Shown one piece after another: positions 29,232-37,284 of a DNA stretch of 64,000 bases (positions within the stretch are counted from its first letter, which is position 1; every line of letters begins with the position of its first letter). Both the position numbers and the translations under genes were made by a program. The stretch spans positions 1-64,000 of the forward strand of contig JAFAUB010000008.1 in NCBI GenBank assembly GCA_019243635.1, in the 5' to 3' direction. The notes under the pieces are model-generated. The model was not told the DNA's origin, did no database searches, and worked only from the letters and a program-made list of their open reading frames with translations. The stretch comes from Pseudonocardiales bacterium (GTDB taxonomy: Bacteria; Actinomycetota; Actinomycetes; Mycobacteriales; Pseudonocardiaceae).

Positions 29232-30266
29232 CTACCGGGCCAGCGTGCGCCCGGCGCAACGGAGGTTCTCACAGGCCTGCACCACCCGGGCGGCCATCGA
29301 CTGCTCGGCCTGCTTGAGATAGGACCGCGGGTCGTAGACCTTCTTGTCGCCGACCTCGCCGTCGACCTTGAGCACCCCGCCGTAGTTGGTGAACATGTGG
29401 TGGGCGATCGGGCGGGTGAAGGCGTACTGGGTGTCGGTGTCGACATTCATCTTGATCACACCGTAGGAGAGCGCCTGGTGAATCTCCGCCGGCTCCGAGC
29501 CGGACCCGCCATGGAACACCAGGTCCAGCGGCTGTGAACCGGTGGGCAGACCCAGCTTGCGGGCGGCGACCTCCTGCCCCATCTGCAGGATCTCCGGCCG
29601 GAGCTTCACGTTGCCCGGTTTGTACACACCGTGCACATTGCCGAACGTCGCGGCCAGCAGGTAACGACCCCGCTCACCACCGCCAAGGGCCTCGACGGTG
29701 TGCTCGTAGTCCTCGGCGGTGGTGTAAAGCTTCTCGTTGATCTCATTCGCGACGCCGTCCTCCTCACCGCCGACGACACCGATCTCCACCTCCAGAATGA
29801 TCTTCGCCTTGTCACAGGCCTCCAGCAGCTCGGCGGCGATGGCGAGGTTGCGATGCAGCTCGGTGGCCGAGCCGTCCCACATGTGGGACTGGAACAGCGG
29901 GTTCTCCCCCCGGGCCACCCGCTCCTGGGAGATCGCGATCAGCGGCCGGACGAAGGTGTCAAGCTTGTTCTCCGGGCAGTGGTCGGTGTGGAGCACGACA
30001 TTGACCGGGTACTTCGCGGCCACCACGCGCGCGAACTCGGCCATCGCCACCGAGCCGGTGACCATGTCCTTGACCTTGCCGCCAGAGGCGAACTCCGACC
30101 CACCCGTGGACAGCTGCACGATACCGTCACTGCCGGCCTCGGCGAACCCGCGCAGCGCGGCGTTCAGCGTCTCCGACGAGGTGACGTTGATCGCCGGGTA
30201 AGCGAACTCGCCGGCCTTCGCGCGGTCCAGCATCTCGCTGTAGACCTCGGGCGTCGCGATGGGCAT
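29232..30266 (-). CDS. fba: Fructose-bisphosphate aldolase, class II
   Basis: It is a zinc-dependent aldolase of glycolysis/gluconeogenesis. The 344-aa protein has the Zn-ligand region NVVLHTDHCPENKLD, LEVEIGVVGGEEDG, and VFHGGSGS with the phosphate-binding SGS, plus KMNVDTDTQYAF. ATG at 30266 has GGAGG 9 nt upstream; the long upstream extension in the same frame is antisense to the sigma-factor region and is not coding. It lies upstream of the DUF3151 gene. Confidence 0.95.
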   Translation of the reverse strand: MPIATPEVYSEMLDRAKAGEFAYPAINVTSSETLNAALRGFAEAGSDGIVQLSTGGSEFASGGKVKDMVTGSVAMAEFARVVAAKYPVNVVLHTDHCPENKLDTFVRPLIAISQERVARGENPLFQSHMWDGSATELHRNLAIAAELLEACDKAKIILEVEIGVVGGEEDGVANEINEKLYTTAEDYEHTVEALGGGERGRYLLAATFGNVHGVYKPGNVKLRPEILQMGQEVAARKLGLPTGSQPLDLVFHGGSGSEPAEIHQALSYGVIKMNVDTDTQYAFTRPIAHHMFTNYGGVLKVDGEVGDKKVYDPRSYLKQAEQSMAARVVQACENLRCAGRTLAR

Positions 30267-30390
30267 GGTGGATGACCTCCGGCTACTCGGTGTGGCTGTG
30301 CAGGGTGGCGCGGTGACTCGCGGACGGTGGCTCGCAGTATGGCCCATCCATCCAGCCAGACGCGATCGGACGGGCCCGATGTGGCCGCAG

Positions 30391-30396
30391 TACGTT
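30391..30396 (+). promoter_or_regulatory. -10 box of a leaderless ECF sigma gene
   Basis: TACGTT followed by TCCGGC places the GTG at 30403 at the predicted +1. It decides the start against the in-frame ATG at 30379. Confidence 0.5.
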
Positions 30397-30402
30397 TCCG
30401 GC

Positions 30403-31014
30403 GTGGCCCCCGACGAACCACTGGACCGCGTGACCGTGCAGCACTCGGTCGAGACGACGCTGCGCCACCTGCGGGTGCTCGACGCCCCGGTCGACGTCAC
30501 AGTCGACGCCCCGCTCCAGGCCCCGGTCGACACCCCGCTGACGTTGGAGGATCTGTACCGCCAGCACCGGACGCGGCTGGTGCGGCTGGCTATCCTGCTG
30601 GTCGATGAGGCGGCCACCGCCGAAGACGTCGTGCAGGAGGCGTTCACCGGACTGCACCGGCACTGGTCGGGACTGCGCGACGAGGCGGCCGCGCTGGGCT
30701 ACCTGCGCACCGCGGTGGTCAACGGCTCCCGCTCGGTGCTGCGCCGCCGTAAGACCGCTCGCGGCTACATCCCCCCGCACCAGGCCAACGCGCGGTCAGC
30801 GGAGTCGCTGGCGATGCTCACCACCGAGCATCAGGCCGTGGTCGTCGCGCTGGGCCGGCTGCCGCCGCGGCAACGTGAGGTGCTGGTGCTGCGCTACTAC
30901 GGAGGGATGAGCGAGGCGGAGATCGCGGCGGCCACCGGCGTCAGCCGCGGCACGGTGAAGTCCAGCGCCAGCCGCGCGCTGGACGCCCTCCAGCGGATGT
31001 TGGAGGGCTCGTGA
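30403..31014 (+). CDS. SigE-family ECF RNA polymerase sigma factor
   Basis: The 203-aa protein has sigma region 2 (LEDLYRQHRTRLVRLAILLVDEAATAEDVVQEAFTGLHRHW) and region 4 (LPPRQREVLVLRYYGGMSEAEIAAATGVSRGTVKSSASRALDALQ), the layout of the streptomycete/pseudonocardial SigE-like ECF group. The GTG at 30403 is chosen on the leaderless promoter; earlier in-frame starts (30259, 30379) overlap the fba 5' region. A small membrane protein is translationally coupled (GTGA) and is the natural candidate for a regulator. Confidence 0.85.
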   Translation: MAPDEPLDRVTVQHSVETTLRHLRVLDAPVDVTVDAPLQAPVDTPLTLEDLYRQHRTRLVRLAILLVDEAATAEDVVQEAFTGLHRHWSGLRDEAAALGYLRTAVVNGSRSVLRRRKTARGYIPPHQANARSAESLAMLTTEHQAVVVALGRLPPRQREVLVLRYYGGMSEAEIAAATGVSRGTVKSSASRALDALQRMLEGS

Positions 31015-31250
31015 GTGTGACCGACGAGGTGCACCGGAAGCTGTCCGCCGCGTTGCGTGCCCAGGCATCCGGGCTGGGCGGCGGGTCGCCGATGGGGCCC
31101 ACGCCCGGTCCCCGACCGGCGCCGGCGGGACCGCCCGGTCGCGGACCGGCGCATGCCAAGCCCAGGCTGTCCGCCTCGACCGTGCTCATCCTGGCGGTGC
31201 TGCTCGGAGCGGTGGCCGGCGCGCTGGCCGGCGTGATCAGCGCCTGGTGA
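31011..31250 (+). CDS. Small single-pass membrane protein coupled to the ECF sigma factor
   Basis: The 79-aa protein has a short helical N terminus (VTDEVHRKLSAALRAQA), a Pro/Gly-rich linker, and a C-terminal helix STVLILAVLLGAVAGALAGVISAW. The GTG overlaps the sigma stop codon (GTGA), so the two are coupled. Position and topology suggest a membrane partner of the sigma factor, but no anti-sigma (zinc ZAS) motif is present. It ends 60 bp before the DedA gene start. Confidence 0.65.
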   Translation: MSVTDEVHRKLSAALRAQASGLGGGSPMGPTPGPRPAPAGPPGRGPAHAKPRLSASTVLILAVLLGAVAGALAGVISAW

Positions 31251-31298
31251 GCGCGCCTGGTGGCAGCGGCGTACCGCCGGCATGTCGGGTCTTGCGGC

Positions 31299-31304
31299 TA
31301 CCGT
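31299..31304 (+). promoter_or_regulatory. -10 box of a leaderless dedA transcript
   Basis: TACCGT followed by GGCACC places the GTG at 31311 at +1. Confidence 0.55.
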
Positions 31305-31310
31305 GGCACC

Positions 31311-31976
31311 GTGACGCCCTCCCCCGCCAGCGTGTCGCTGGCCCTCGGCCCGGCCTGGCTCGACCCCGCGCAGCTGCTGCGAATGCTGGGCCCCTCCGTG
31401 TTGGTCGGGCTGTGCCTGATCATCTTCGCTGAATGCGGCCTGCTCATCGGATTCTTCCTGCCCGGCGACTCGCTGCTGTTCACCGCCGGGCTGTTCGTCG
31501 CGAACGGTTTCATCGGCACCCCGATCTGGCTGGTCTGCCTGCTGCTCACGGTGTGTGCCGTGGTGGGCAACGTGGTCGGCTACTATCTGGGCCACCAGGC
31601 GGGGCCGGCACTGTTCAACCGGCCGGACTCCCGACTGTTCAGACAGGAGTACGTGGACAAGACGCACACCTTTTTCGACAAGTACGGCGCGCGGGCGATC
31701 CTGCTGGGCCGTTTCGTCCCCATCGTGCGGACCTTCATCACGGCGATCGCGGGGGTAGGTCGCATGAATCCCCGAAAGTACTTCACCTACTCGATCGTCG
31801 GTGGCGTCCTCTGGGCCACCGGAGTGACTCTGCTGGGCTTCTGGCTCGGCCGGATCACGTTCATCAAAGATAATGTGGAGCTGATCCTGGTCGGCATCGT
31901 CGCACTGTCGATCATCCCGATCGTCATCGAGACGCTCAAGGTCCGCAAGCGGAGCCGGCTGACCGATCGCGGATAG
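31311..31976 (+). CDS. DedA family membrane protein
   Basis: The 221-aa protein belongs to the DedA/SNARE-associated family, proposed polyprenyl-phosphate/phospholipid flippases. Features include ECGLLIGFFLPGDSLLFTAGLF, GNVVGYYLGHQAGPALF, a conserved FFDKYGARAILLGRFVPIVRTFITAIAGVGRM and GGVLWATGVTLLGFWLG. The arginines in GRFVPIVRTF are the ones essential in E. coli relatives. The start at the GTG at 31311 follows a leaderless box; the longer frame from 31260 overlaps promoter sequence. Confidence 0.9.
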   Translation: MTPSPASVSLALGPAWLDPAQLLRMLGPSVLVGLCLIIFAECGLLIGFFLPGDSLLFTAGLFVANGFIGTPIWLVCLLLTVCAVVGNVVGYYLGHQAGPALFNRPDSRLFRQEYVDKTHTFFDKYGARAILLGRFVPIVRTFITAIAGVGRMNPRKYFTYSIVGGVLWATGVTLLGFWLGRITFIKDNVELILVGIVALSIIPIVIETLKVRKRSRLTDRG

Positions 31977-32004
31977 TTGGTAACCACCGCGACCGAGTAG
32001 CAAG

Positions 32005-33039
32005 ATGGTGGGGATGGCACCTCCCGATACGCCGGTGAGCCCAGACGGGCACCGCGCCGGTCGCAGCGCCCGGTGGCTCGCCGTTGGGGCCGTGCTGGGC
32101 GCGCTGGTGGCGCTGGTCGCCGTCGGTGTGCCGACCGGGAAGGCGCCCCTGCTCGCCGTCGGGCCCAGCACGGCCACCACACCTAGCGCACAGTCGCTCC
32201 GGGCCCCCGCACACACCTGCCTGAGCTGGCGGAAACCAGACGCCGTCGATGCCGACGCGGTGAGCTGCGCCCAACCCCACCTGTTCGAGGTCACCGGGAC
32301 GCTGGATCTCCAGGACTTCGGCGCCCGGGCCGCTTTCCCCGACCCGGCGCGCTGGCAGCAGCTCGTGACGCAGCGCTGCACCCAGCTCACCATCCAGGCG
32401 CTGGCCGATCACTTCGACCCGTTCGGCCGGTTCACCGTGGGGGCGATCAAACCCAGCGAGGCCAGCTGGGCACAGGGAGACCGGACGCTACGCTGTGGGG
32501 TGCAGTCCGCCGGCCGCACCGGAACGCTGTTCCTCACCACCGGCAGCGTGCTGGGGCAGGACCAGTCCGACGTGCATCCGCCCGGCACCTGCCTGGGAAA
32601 CGACGGTAAAGCCCTGGGCGACCCCGTCGACTGCGCGGACGCCCATGCCATAGAGGTCGTCGGGGTGGTCGACCTCAAAGGCGCCTTCCCCCAGGGGCAC
32701 CCCGACGAAGCCGCGCAGGACCGGGTGCTGAACACGGAATGCACCCGGCTGGCGAAGGACTTCGCGGGGGGCCCCGCAGTCGTCGCGAACAAGAGACTCA
32801 CCCTGTTCTGGGAGACGCTGCGAACGGAGAGCTGGCAGGCCGGTAGCACCCGGGTGGACTGCCGGCTCGGCGCGTTCCTGCCCGACCGTTCCGGTTTCGC
32901 CCCGGTGACCGGCAGCGTGAAGGGGCCAGTGCAGGTGGGCAGGCAACCTGCCCCGGCCGCTCCGCGCGAGGCGGGACCGGCGCCCGTGGCGACGCCTCCG
33001 GTGACCCAGGTCGACGTTCCCGCAGCCTCGCCGCCCTGA
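32005..33039 (+). CDS. Septum-formation family membrane protein
   Basis: The 344-aa protein has an N-terminal transmembrane helix (WLAVGAVLGALVALVAVGV) and two tandem extracytoplasmic domains. Each starts from a Cys-containing strand (HTCLSWRKPDAVDADAVSCAQPHLFEVTG and GTCLGNDGKALGDPVDCADAHAIEVVG), as in the actinobacterial Septum_form family. The conserved Cys pairs probably form disulfides. A Pro/Ala-rich tail ends the protein. ATG at 32005 is used; 32014 is an alternative. It overlaps the zincin gene by one base (TGATG). Confidence 0.75.
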   Translation: MVGMAPPDTPVSPDGHRAGRSARWLAVGAVLGALVALVAVGVPTGKAPLLAVGPSTATTPSAQSLRAPAHTCLSWRKPDAVDADAVSCAQPHLFEVTGTLDLQDFGARAAFPDPARWQQLVTQRCTQLTIQALADHFDPFGRFTVGAIKPSEASWAQGDRTLRCGVQSAGRTGTLFLTTGSVLGQDQSDVHPPGTCLGNDGKALGDPVDCADAHAIEVVGVVDLKGAFPQGHPDEAAQDRVLNTECTRLAKDFAGGPAVVANKRLTLFWETLRTESWQAGSTRVDCRLGAFLPDRSGFAPVTGSVKGPVQVGRQPAPAAPREAGPAPVATPPVTQVDVPAASPP

Positions 33040-33389
33040 TGGGCACCTGGCTGAGCGCCCACCGGTTCGACGAACTGGTGGCCGATGCGCTGGACCTGAT
33101 TCCGGCCAAGCTTTCCGAGGCGATGGACAACGTGGTGGTGCTGGTCGAGCCGAGCAACCCCGACGAGCCCGGGTTGCTCGGGCTCTATGAGGGGGTCGCG
33201 CTGACCATGCGTGACTCGCACTACGCCGGGGTGCTCCCCGACCGGATCACCATCTACCGAGACGCCCTGCTTGAGGTATGCGACGACGAGCAGCAGGTCG
33301 TCGAGGAGGTTGCGGTGACCGTGGTGCACGAGGTGGCGCATCACTTCGGCATCCCCGAGCACCGGCTGCACGAGCTCGGCTGGGGTTAG
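33039..33389 (+). CDS. Metallopeptidase family protein (zincin-like)
   Basis: The 116-aa minimal zincin has VTVVHEVAHHFGIPEHRLHELGWG, containing the HExxH zinc motif (HEVAH) and a downstream His/Glu, matching the small actinobacterial Zincin_1 proteins (about 115-130 aa). The substrate is unknown. ATG at 33039 overlaps the preceding stop, indicating coupling with the septum-formation protein. A CGGGGCGCCCCG palindrome at 33396-33407 follows as a possible terminator. Confidence 0.85.
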   Translation: MGTWLSAHRFDELVADALDLIPAKLSEAMDNVVVLVEPSNPDEPGLLGLYEGVALTMRDSHYAGVLPDRITIYRDALLEVCDDEQQVVEEVAVTVVHEVAHHFGIPEHRLHELGWG

Positions 33390-33801
33390 CGCGCGGCGGG
33401 GCGCCCCGGTGCCGGTGTTCCACGGCTTCGCCTTCCTCCTCACGACGCTGCCGACGAGCACGCACTCCGTGACCGCCCGGTTCACCCCACGCACCCAGCG
33501 GCCTTCGCCCCGTCCACATCCTCACCGGTGTCGTTGACGGTTCACCCGCTCTTCTGACTGCATCGACCGCCATGTCGGATCCGGCCGAGACACGCCGGAT
33601 GAGCGGGATACGGCGAGGCGTTGACCCGAGCGCGTCCCGCCCCCCTGGATCTGAACGTCGGCCTGACGAGGCGCTGGATCTGGTCACTGAGAGTGACCAG
33701 ATCCCCTGATCGCATGCGTTCTGTAACGAAAAGCCGCTTTGCTGACGGTATCAATGGTACAACCGCCCGGTCATCGGGTAGCTAACACGGGGAAGGGTCC
33801 G
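33390..33801. other. Intergenic region ahead of the OmpA/zinc-ribbon operon
   Basis: About 410 bp without a supported gene. It holds a GC palindrome at 33396-33407 and a strong hairpin at 33676-33704. Confidence 0.5.
33676..33704. terminator. 13-bp perfect hairpin upstream of the four-gene operon
   Basis: GGATCTGGTCACT and AGTGACCAGATCC flank a 3-nt GAG loop. It lies 98 nt before the first gene of the operon. It may be a terminator insulating the operon or a 5' leader hairpin. Confidence 0.6.
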
Positions 33802-34563
33802 ATGCAGCTCGTACCCACCACAGACGGGGCGGCTCCCGCTCCCAGGCCGATCCGGGCCGTGGAGCGCTGGCGGGTGGCCTGGCACGGCCGCCGCGACGCC
33901 CAGCGTCCACCCGCTGACCCAGACCAGCCGCCACCCTACCTGGAGTCGTTACGCGCCCACGCGGAGATCAGCCGGCGAGCGGTCAACGGATGGCTGCACG
34001 GGAAGATCGACCCGATTGACCACGAGGCGGTGCAGGTTCTCATTCTGCTCGACCAACACCGCCGGGAGCAGGTGATGCCCCCGGAGGTGGCCCCGGTGAA
34101 GCCGGCAGCCCAGGACGCCGAACCGCAACCGCTGTCCAGTATCCCGCCGCGGGTGCTCGAGGCCCGGGAGGCCGCCGCGGCGCGGAAGGCGTACCAGCGC
34201 TGGGTACGCGAACAGAAGGAGGCCGAACAAAGGCTCGGTCAACTCTTCAGCACCCGGCACCACCTCATCGCCCTCGCCCGGGAGGCGGCCAACGCCCATG
34301 TCGCGCGTTACGAACACCTGGTGAAGATCTATCACACCGCGCTCCGCCGGCGCTGTTCGGACCCGCATCGGACCGGGCCGCCGCCGGCGGTCAGCACTGA
34401 GCCATGGCCCGAGAGTGACCTGCCGATTCTCGTCCTCGAGATCGACGGCCGGGACGCGGAGAGATATCACTGGCGCCTCAGGGACTTCCTCAGCCGAACG
34501 CCCGCGCTCACGCTACCGGCCCGCGACGTGACCGACGAAACCGAACCGAGAACAGGGGAGTGA
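33802..34563 (+). CDS. Operon gene A: HTH-like and helical protein, unrecognised
   Basis: The 253-aa protein has no signal peptide. An HTH-like segment (LRAHAEISRRAVNGWLHGKIDPIDHEAVQVLILLD, about residues 48-80) resembles a Cro/C1 fold. A Pro-rich linker follows, then a long charged helix (ARKAYQRWVREQKEAEQRLGQLFSTRHHLIALAREAANAHVARYEHLVKIY) of coiled-coil character. The C-terminal part is acidic. GGGGAAGG lies 5 nt before the ATG at 33802. Its stop overlaps the GTG of gene B (GTGA). I do not recognise a family. Confidence 0.65.
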   Translation: MQLVPTTDGAAPAPRPIRAVERWRVAWHGRRDAQRPPADPDQPPPYLESLRAHAEISRRAVNGWLHGKIDPIDHEAVQVLILLDQHRREQVMPPEVAPVKPAAQDAEPQPLSSIPPRVLEAREAAAARKAYQRWVREQKEAEQRLGQLFSTRHHLIALAREAANAHVARYEHLVKIYHTALRRRCSDPHRTGPPPAVSTEPWPESDLPILVLEIDGRDAERYHWRLRDFLSRTPALTLPARDVTDETEPRTGE

Positions 34564-35800
34564 TCGCGGTGCCGCTGCGCAAGAAGCCCCCGGAACCCGT
34601 TCCGAGCGAGGACGACATCCACGTCGTGGCGGGCCCGGACCCAGGCCCTGGATCGATGAGGCCATGTTACGAGATTTCGTCGAGTCCGAGGCGCGCAGGG
34701 ACGCGGCCAGCGACATGTACGACGTCAACCTCGGTACCCACGGCCATCCGCTGATCATGGAAAACAAGATCGACCGGTGGAACCACCGCTGGTCGGCGGA
34801 GGCGGAGCTGCGGCAGCACAAGGACCGGAAAACCGCCCAGTTGCTCTATCGGGCCGCGATCCGCAAGCACGCGGCAGCAGAGCGGGCCGACAACCAACTC
34901 GACCAGGAGCTACACGAGGCTTGCTCATATCGCGACCGCATGCAGAGTATCGTCGACGGCGCGGAGCCCGGCGACAAAGGGGGATACTGGCCCGCTCGGA
35001 GCCGGGTCGACGAGAACCGTCGCGGGGAGGCCATCAAAGACTGGCTGACATACCTGGGGGCTGCGGTCGCCGAGATCGGCCTGAACTACACCGCGTTCCA
35101 GCTGATGGGGAGCTCCCTCGGGGAGACAATGGTGCTGTCGGCATCCATCATCCTGGTGAACGTCCTGCTCCCCAAGCAGCTCGGCGAGCTGCTCGCCCGA
35201 GTTCGCCGAGGACGGCACGGTCGCGGTGCTCTCGTCGCGGGGCTGGCGGCCGGGACGGTGCTGTGGGTGGGCGTGTCATTGTTCGTGGCGCAGGTTCGCA
35301 CGGCCTATCTGCTACAGCAGCCCAGCGGTGCGCAGCCCGGCGAGCCGTCCCTGCTCGAACGCGCCGGCATCGGCTGGGGAACCCTCACTGTCGGCTGGCT
35401 GCTCGTCGTGCTCGCCATCGGAGCGGTCGTCCTGATGCGCAGCGCCACCAGGTACAACCCGTACCTGAAGAATCTGCGCGCGGCCCGGCTCCGGGTGACC
35501 GAGCTCGGGGCCGAGCTGGTGGCCAGGCACACCGACCTGGTGGTGACGCGCTTCGACGTGGAACGCGCCCGTGAGTCGGAAGCCGATCTCGCCGAGCAGT
35601 GGGCCGGCAAGCGGGCCGCGCAGGATGGTTTCGCCGCCGAACTCAAGCACCACTACCAGCACCATCTCGCCCGCAACCTGGCCAACCCCACGGTGACTGA
35701 TGGGGTTGAGATCGCCGCCGGCCGCGCGTCGCGCCCGGACCTCACCACGGTCCCGGGTCCAGGGAATCTGGGCCCAGGGAATCTGGGACCGGGGAACTGA
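34560..35800 (+). CDS. Operon gene B: four-TM membrane protein with coiled coils, possible frameshift near 34650
   Basis: A GTG at 34560 overlaps gene A's stop and opens VPLRKKPPEPVPSEDDIHVVAGPDPGPG. After about 30 codons the reading continues in the next frame as DEAMLRDFVESEARRDAASDMYDV, so either there is a one-base shift near 34650 or the gene begins at the ATG at 34664. The main 378-aa part has a charged helix, four TM segments (about residues 125-150, 155-175, 190-215, 240-262), and a second coiled coil before a PGPGNLGPGNLGPGN tail made of 15-bp repeats. It is unrecognised. Confidence 0.55.
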
Positions 35801-35804
35801 GCCG

Positions 35805-36002
35805 ATGGAGATCTGGTCATGGTTCTGGAGAACCATCGGCGGAACCGGTACCGACACAGCCCAAGTGGGAGCCTGCGGCTACTGCGCCAGCTCACTGCAG
35901 CTGTGCCCAGACTGCCAGGGCGCCTGGCGTGCTCACCACTGCGAGAGCTGCTCCCTTGGCCTGCGCTGCCCCACGCACCGCACTTACTGGCTCGCTCGTT
36001 GA
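35805..36002 (+). CDS. Operon gene C: 65-aa zinc-ribbon-like protein
   Basis: It begins MEIWSWFWRTIGG and has four Cys clusters (CGYC, CPDC, CESC and a final C-PTH) spaced as in tandem zinc ribbons. The ATG lies 4 nt after gene B's stop, with GGGG-AAC upstream. It overlaps nothing on this strand and is too small for default gene callers. No catalytic motif is seen; a structural or nucleic-acid-binding role is possible. Confidence 0.65.
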   Translation: MEIWSWFWRTIGGTGTDTAQVGACGYCASSLQLCPDCQGAWRAHHCESCSLGLRCPTHRTYWLAR

Positions 36003-36034
36003 GCCGCGTCTCTTCACCTTCAAGGACGGCGACA

Positions 36035-37183
36035 ATGCATCTCCCGGTTTCGTTGGGAACGAGGCGCGGCCTGGTCAGCAGCGCGCTCGTGCTCGGCTCG
36101 CTGCTCTGCGCCGGCTGCGGCGACAACACGGCGACCACCGCCCCGGGAGCGCTCGCCGTGGTCGTGGGGGCGCATTCCAACATGGTGGCGCCCAGCCTGC
36201 TGGACACGGTCAAGGCCGAGATCGACACCGCATCCGAGCTCGGCTCACCCGCAACCGTCATCGTGGACGACGGGAGCCCTACCGCGTCGGCCCCCATCTC
36301 ACTCAAGACCGGGAACGACAATCCTCTCTATCACCAGGATCAGGTCAACCAGCTCAAGAACCTGATCGACAAGGCCCGCGCGGGCAACCCTGAGGTGGAC
36401 CTGCTCGACGCCGTCAACCTCGCGGCGCGCTCAGTAGGCGACGCGGTCGGGCCCAAGACCATCGTGGTGATCGACAGCGGTCTGCAGACCACGGGTGCCC
36501 TGCGATTTCAGGACCAGGGCGGCGCGCTGCTCGACTCGAACCCCGACGAGGTGGTCGACCAGCTCCGACGCACGCAACAGCTGCCCCACCTCGCCGGGAT
36601 GCGGGTGGTGTTCACCGGACTCGGCGACACCGCGCCGCCGCAGCAGCCGCTACCCGCGCCGGCCCGAGCCGTGCTGGTCGCGCTCTGGACGGAGATCGTC
36701 GAATCGGCGGGCGGCAAGGCAGAGACCAAGCAGGCTCCGCTGCCCGGCACGCGAACGCTGAACGGGCTGCCCCCCGTCACCATCGTGCCGGTCGCGGCCC
36801 ACTCGATCGGACCGCTGCCCTCGATCACGGTGCTGCGGGACGGCGCCGTCGGCTTCGTGCCCAACCAGGCCGTGTTCCGAGATCCCGACCAGACCCGCGT
36901 GGTCCTCGCTGACTACGCGCAGGCTATCAAGAACGGGAAAAGGGCGCTGCTCACCGGAACCACCGCGTCGGACGGCACCACAGAATACCGGCTCCAGCTG
37001 TCGGAGAAACGAGCTGATGCGGTCCGTGATCTCCTGGTCACCCTCGGCGCCCCAGCCGACCGGATCAGTACCCGCGGACTGGGCAGTGACTTTCCCGGGT
37101 TCGTTCCCGATCGAGACCAGCAGGGCAACCTCGACCCCATCCCCGCAGCACAGAACCGCCAGGTGATCATCGAGCTGACCTAG
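36035..37183 (+). CDS. Operon gene D: OmpA-domain lipoprotein with a VWA-like region
   Basis: The 382-aa protein has a signal peptide with lipobox LLCAGC (Cys about residue 27), so it is a membrane-anchored lipoprotein outside the membrane. The middle (GALAVVVGAHSNM, TIVVIDSGLQTTGAL, GMRVVFTGLGD) reads like a VWA-type Rossmann domain. The C terminus is OmpA-like (LLTGTTASDGTTEYRLQLSEKRADAVRDLLVTLGAPADRISTRGLGSD and NRQVIIEL), which binds peptidoglycan. ATG at 36035 has AAGGA upstream. It is the last gene of the four-gene operon. Confidence 0.75.
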   Translation: MHLPVSLGTRRGLVSSALVLGSLLCAGCGDNTATTAPGALAVVVGAHSNMVAPSLLDTVKAEIDTASELGSPATVIVDDGSPTASAPISLKTGNDNPLYHQDQVNQLKNLIDKARAGNPEVDLLDAVNLAARSVGDAVGPKTIVVIDSGLQTTGALRFQDQGGALLDSNPDEVVDQLRRTQQLPHLAGMRVVFTGLGDTAPPQQPLPAPARAVLVALWTEIVESAGGKAETKQAPLPGTRTLNGLPPVTIVPVAAHSIGPLPSITVLRDGAVGFVPNQAVFRDPDQTRVVLADYAQAIKNGKRALLTGTTASDGTTEYRLQLSEKRADAVRDLLVTLGAPADRISTRGLGSDFPGFVPDRDQQGNLDPIPAAQNRQVIIELT

Positions 37184-37204
37184 CGACGCGAGCGCCCCCC
37201 AGGG

Positions 37205-37272
37205 AAGGTGCACAAGCATCCATGAGACCCCGGGCAACTGTGCGTAAAGGTGCACAAGCATCCATGAGACCC
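37205..37272. repeat. 26-bp direct repeat upstream of menC
   Basis: Identical copies at 37205-37230 and 37247-37272 begin AAGGTGCACAAGC and end CATGAGACCC, 42 bp start to start. Both contain a potential ATG. They lie between the OmpA gene stop and the menC start and may be regulatory, or the result of a local duplication. Confidence 0.85.
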
Positions 37273-37284
37273 TTCGGACGAGGA

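Noticed and set aside
30267..30402. Upstream extension of the ECF sigma frame from 30259
   Set aside because: It covers the fba 5' region; the leaderless box fits the GTG at 30403 and the extension has no sigma similarity.
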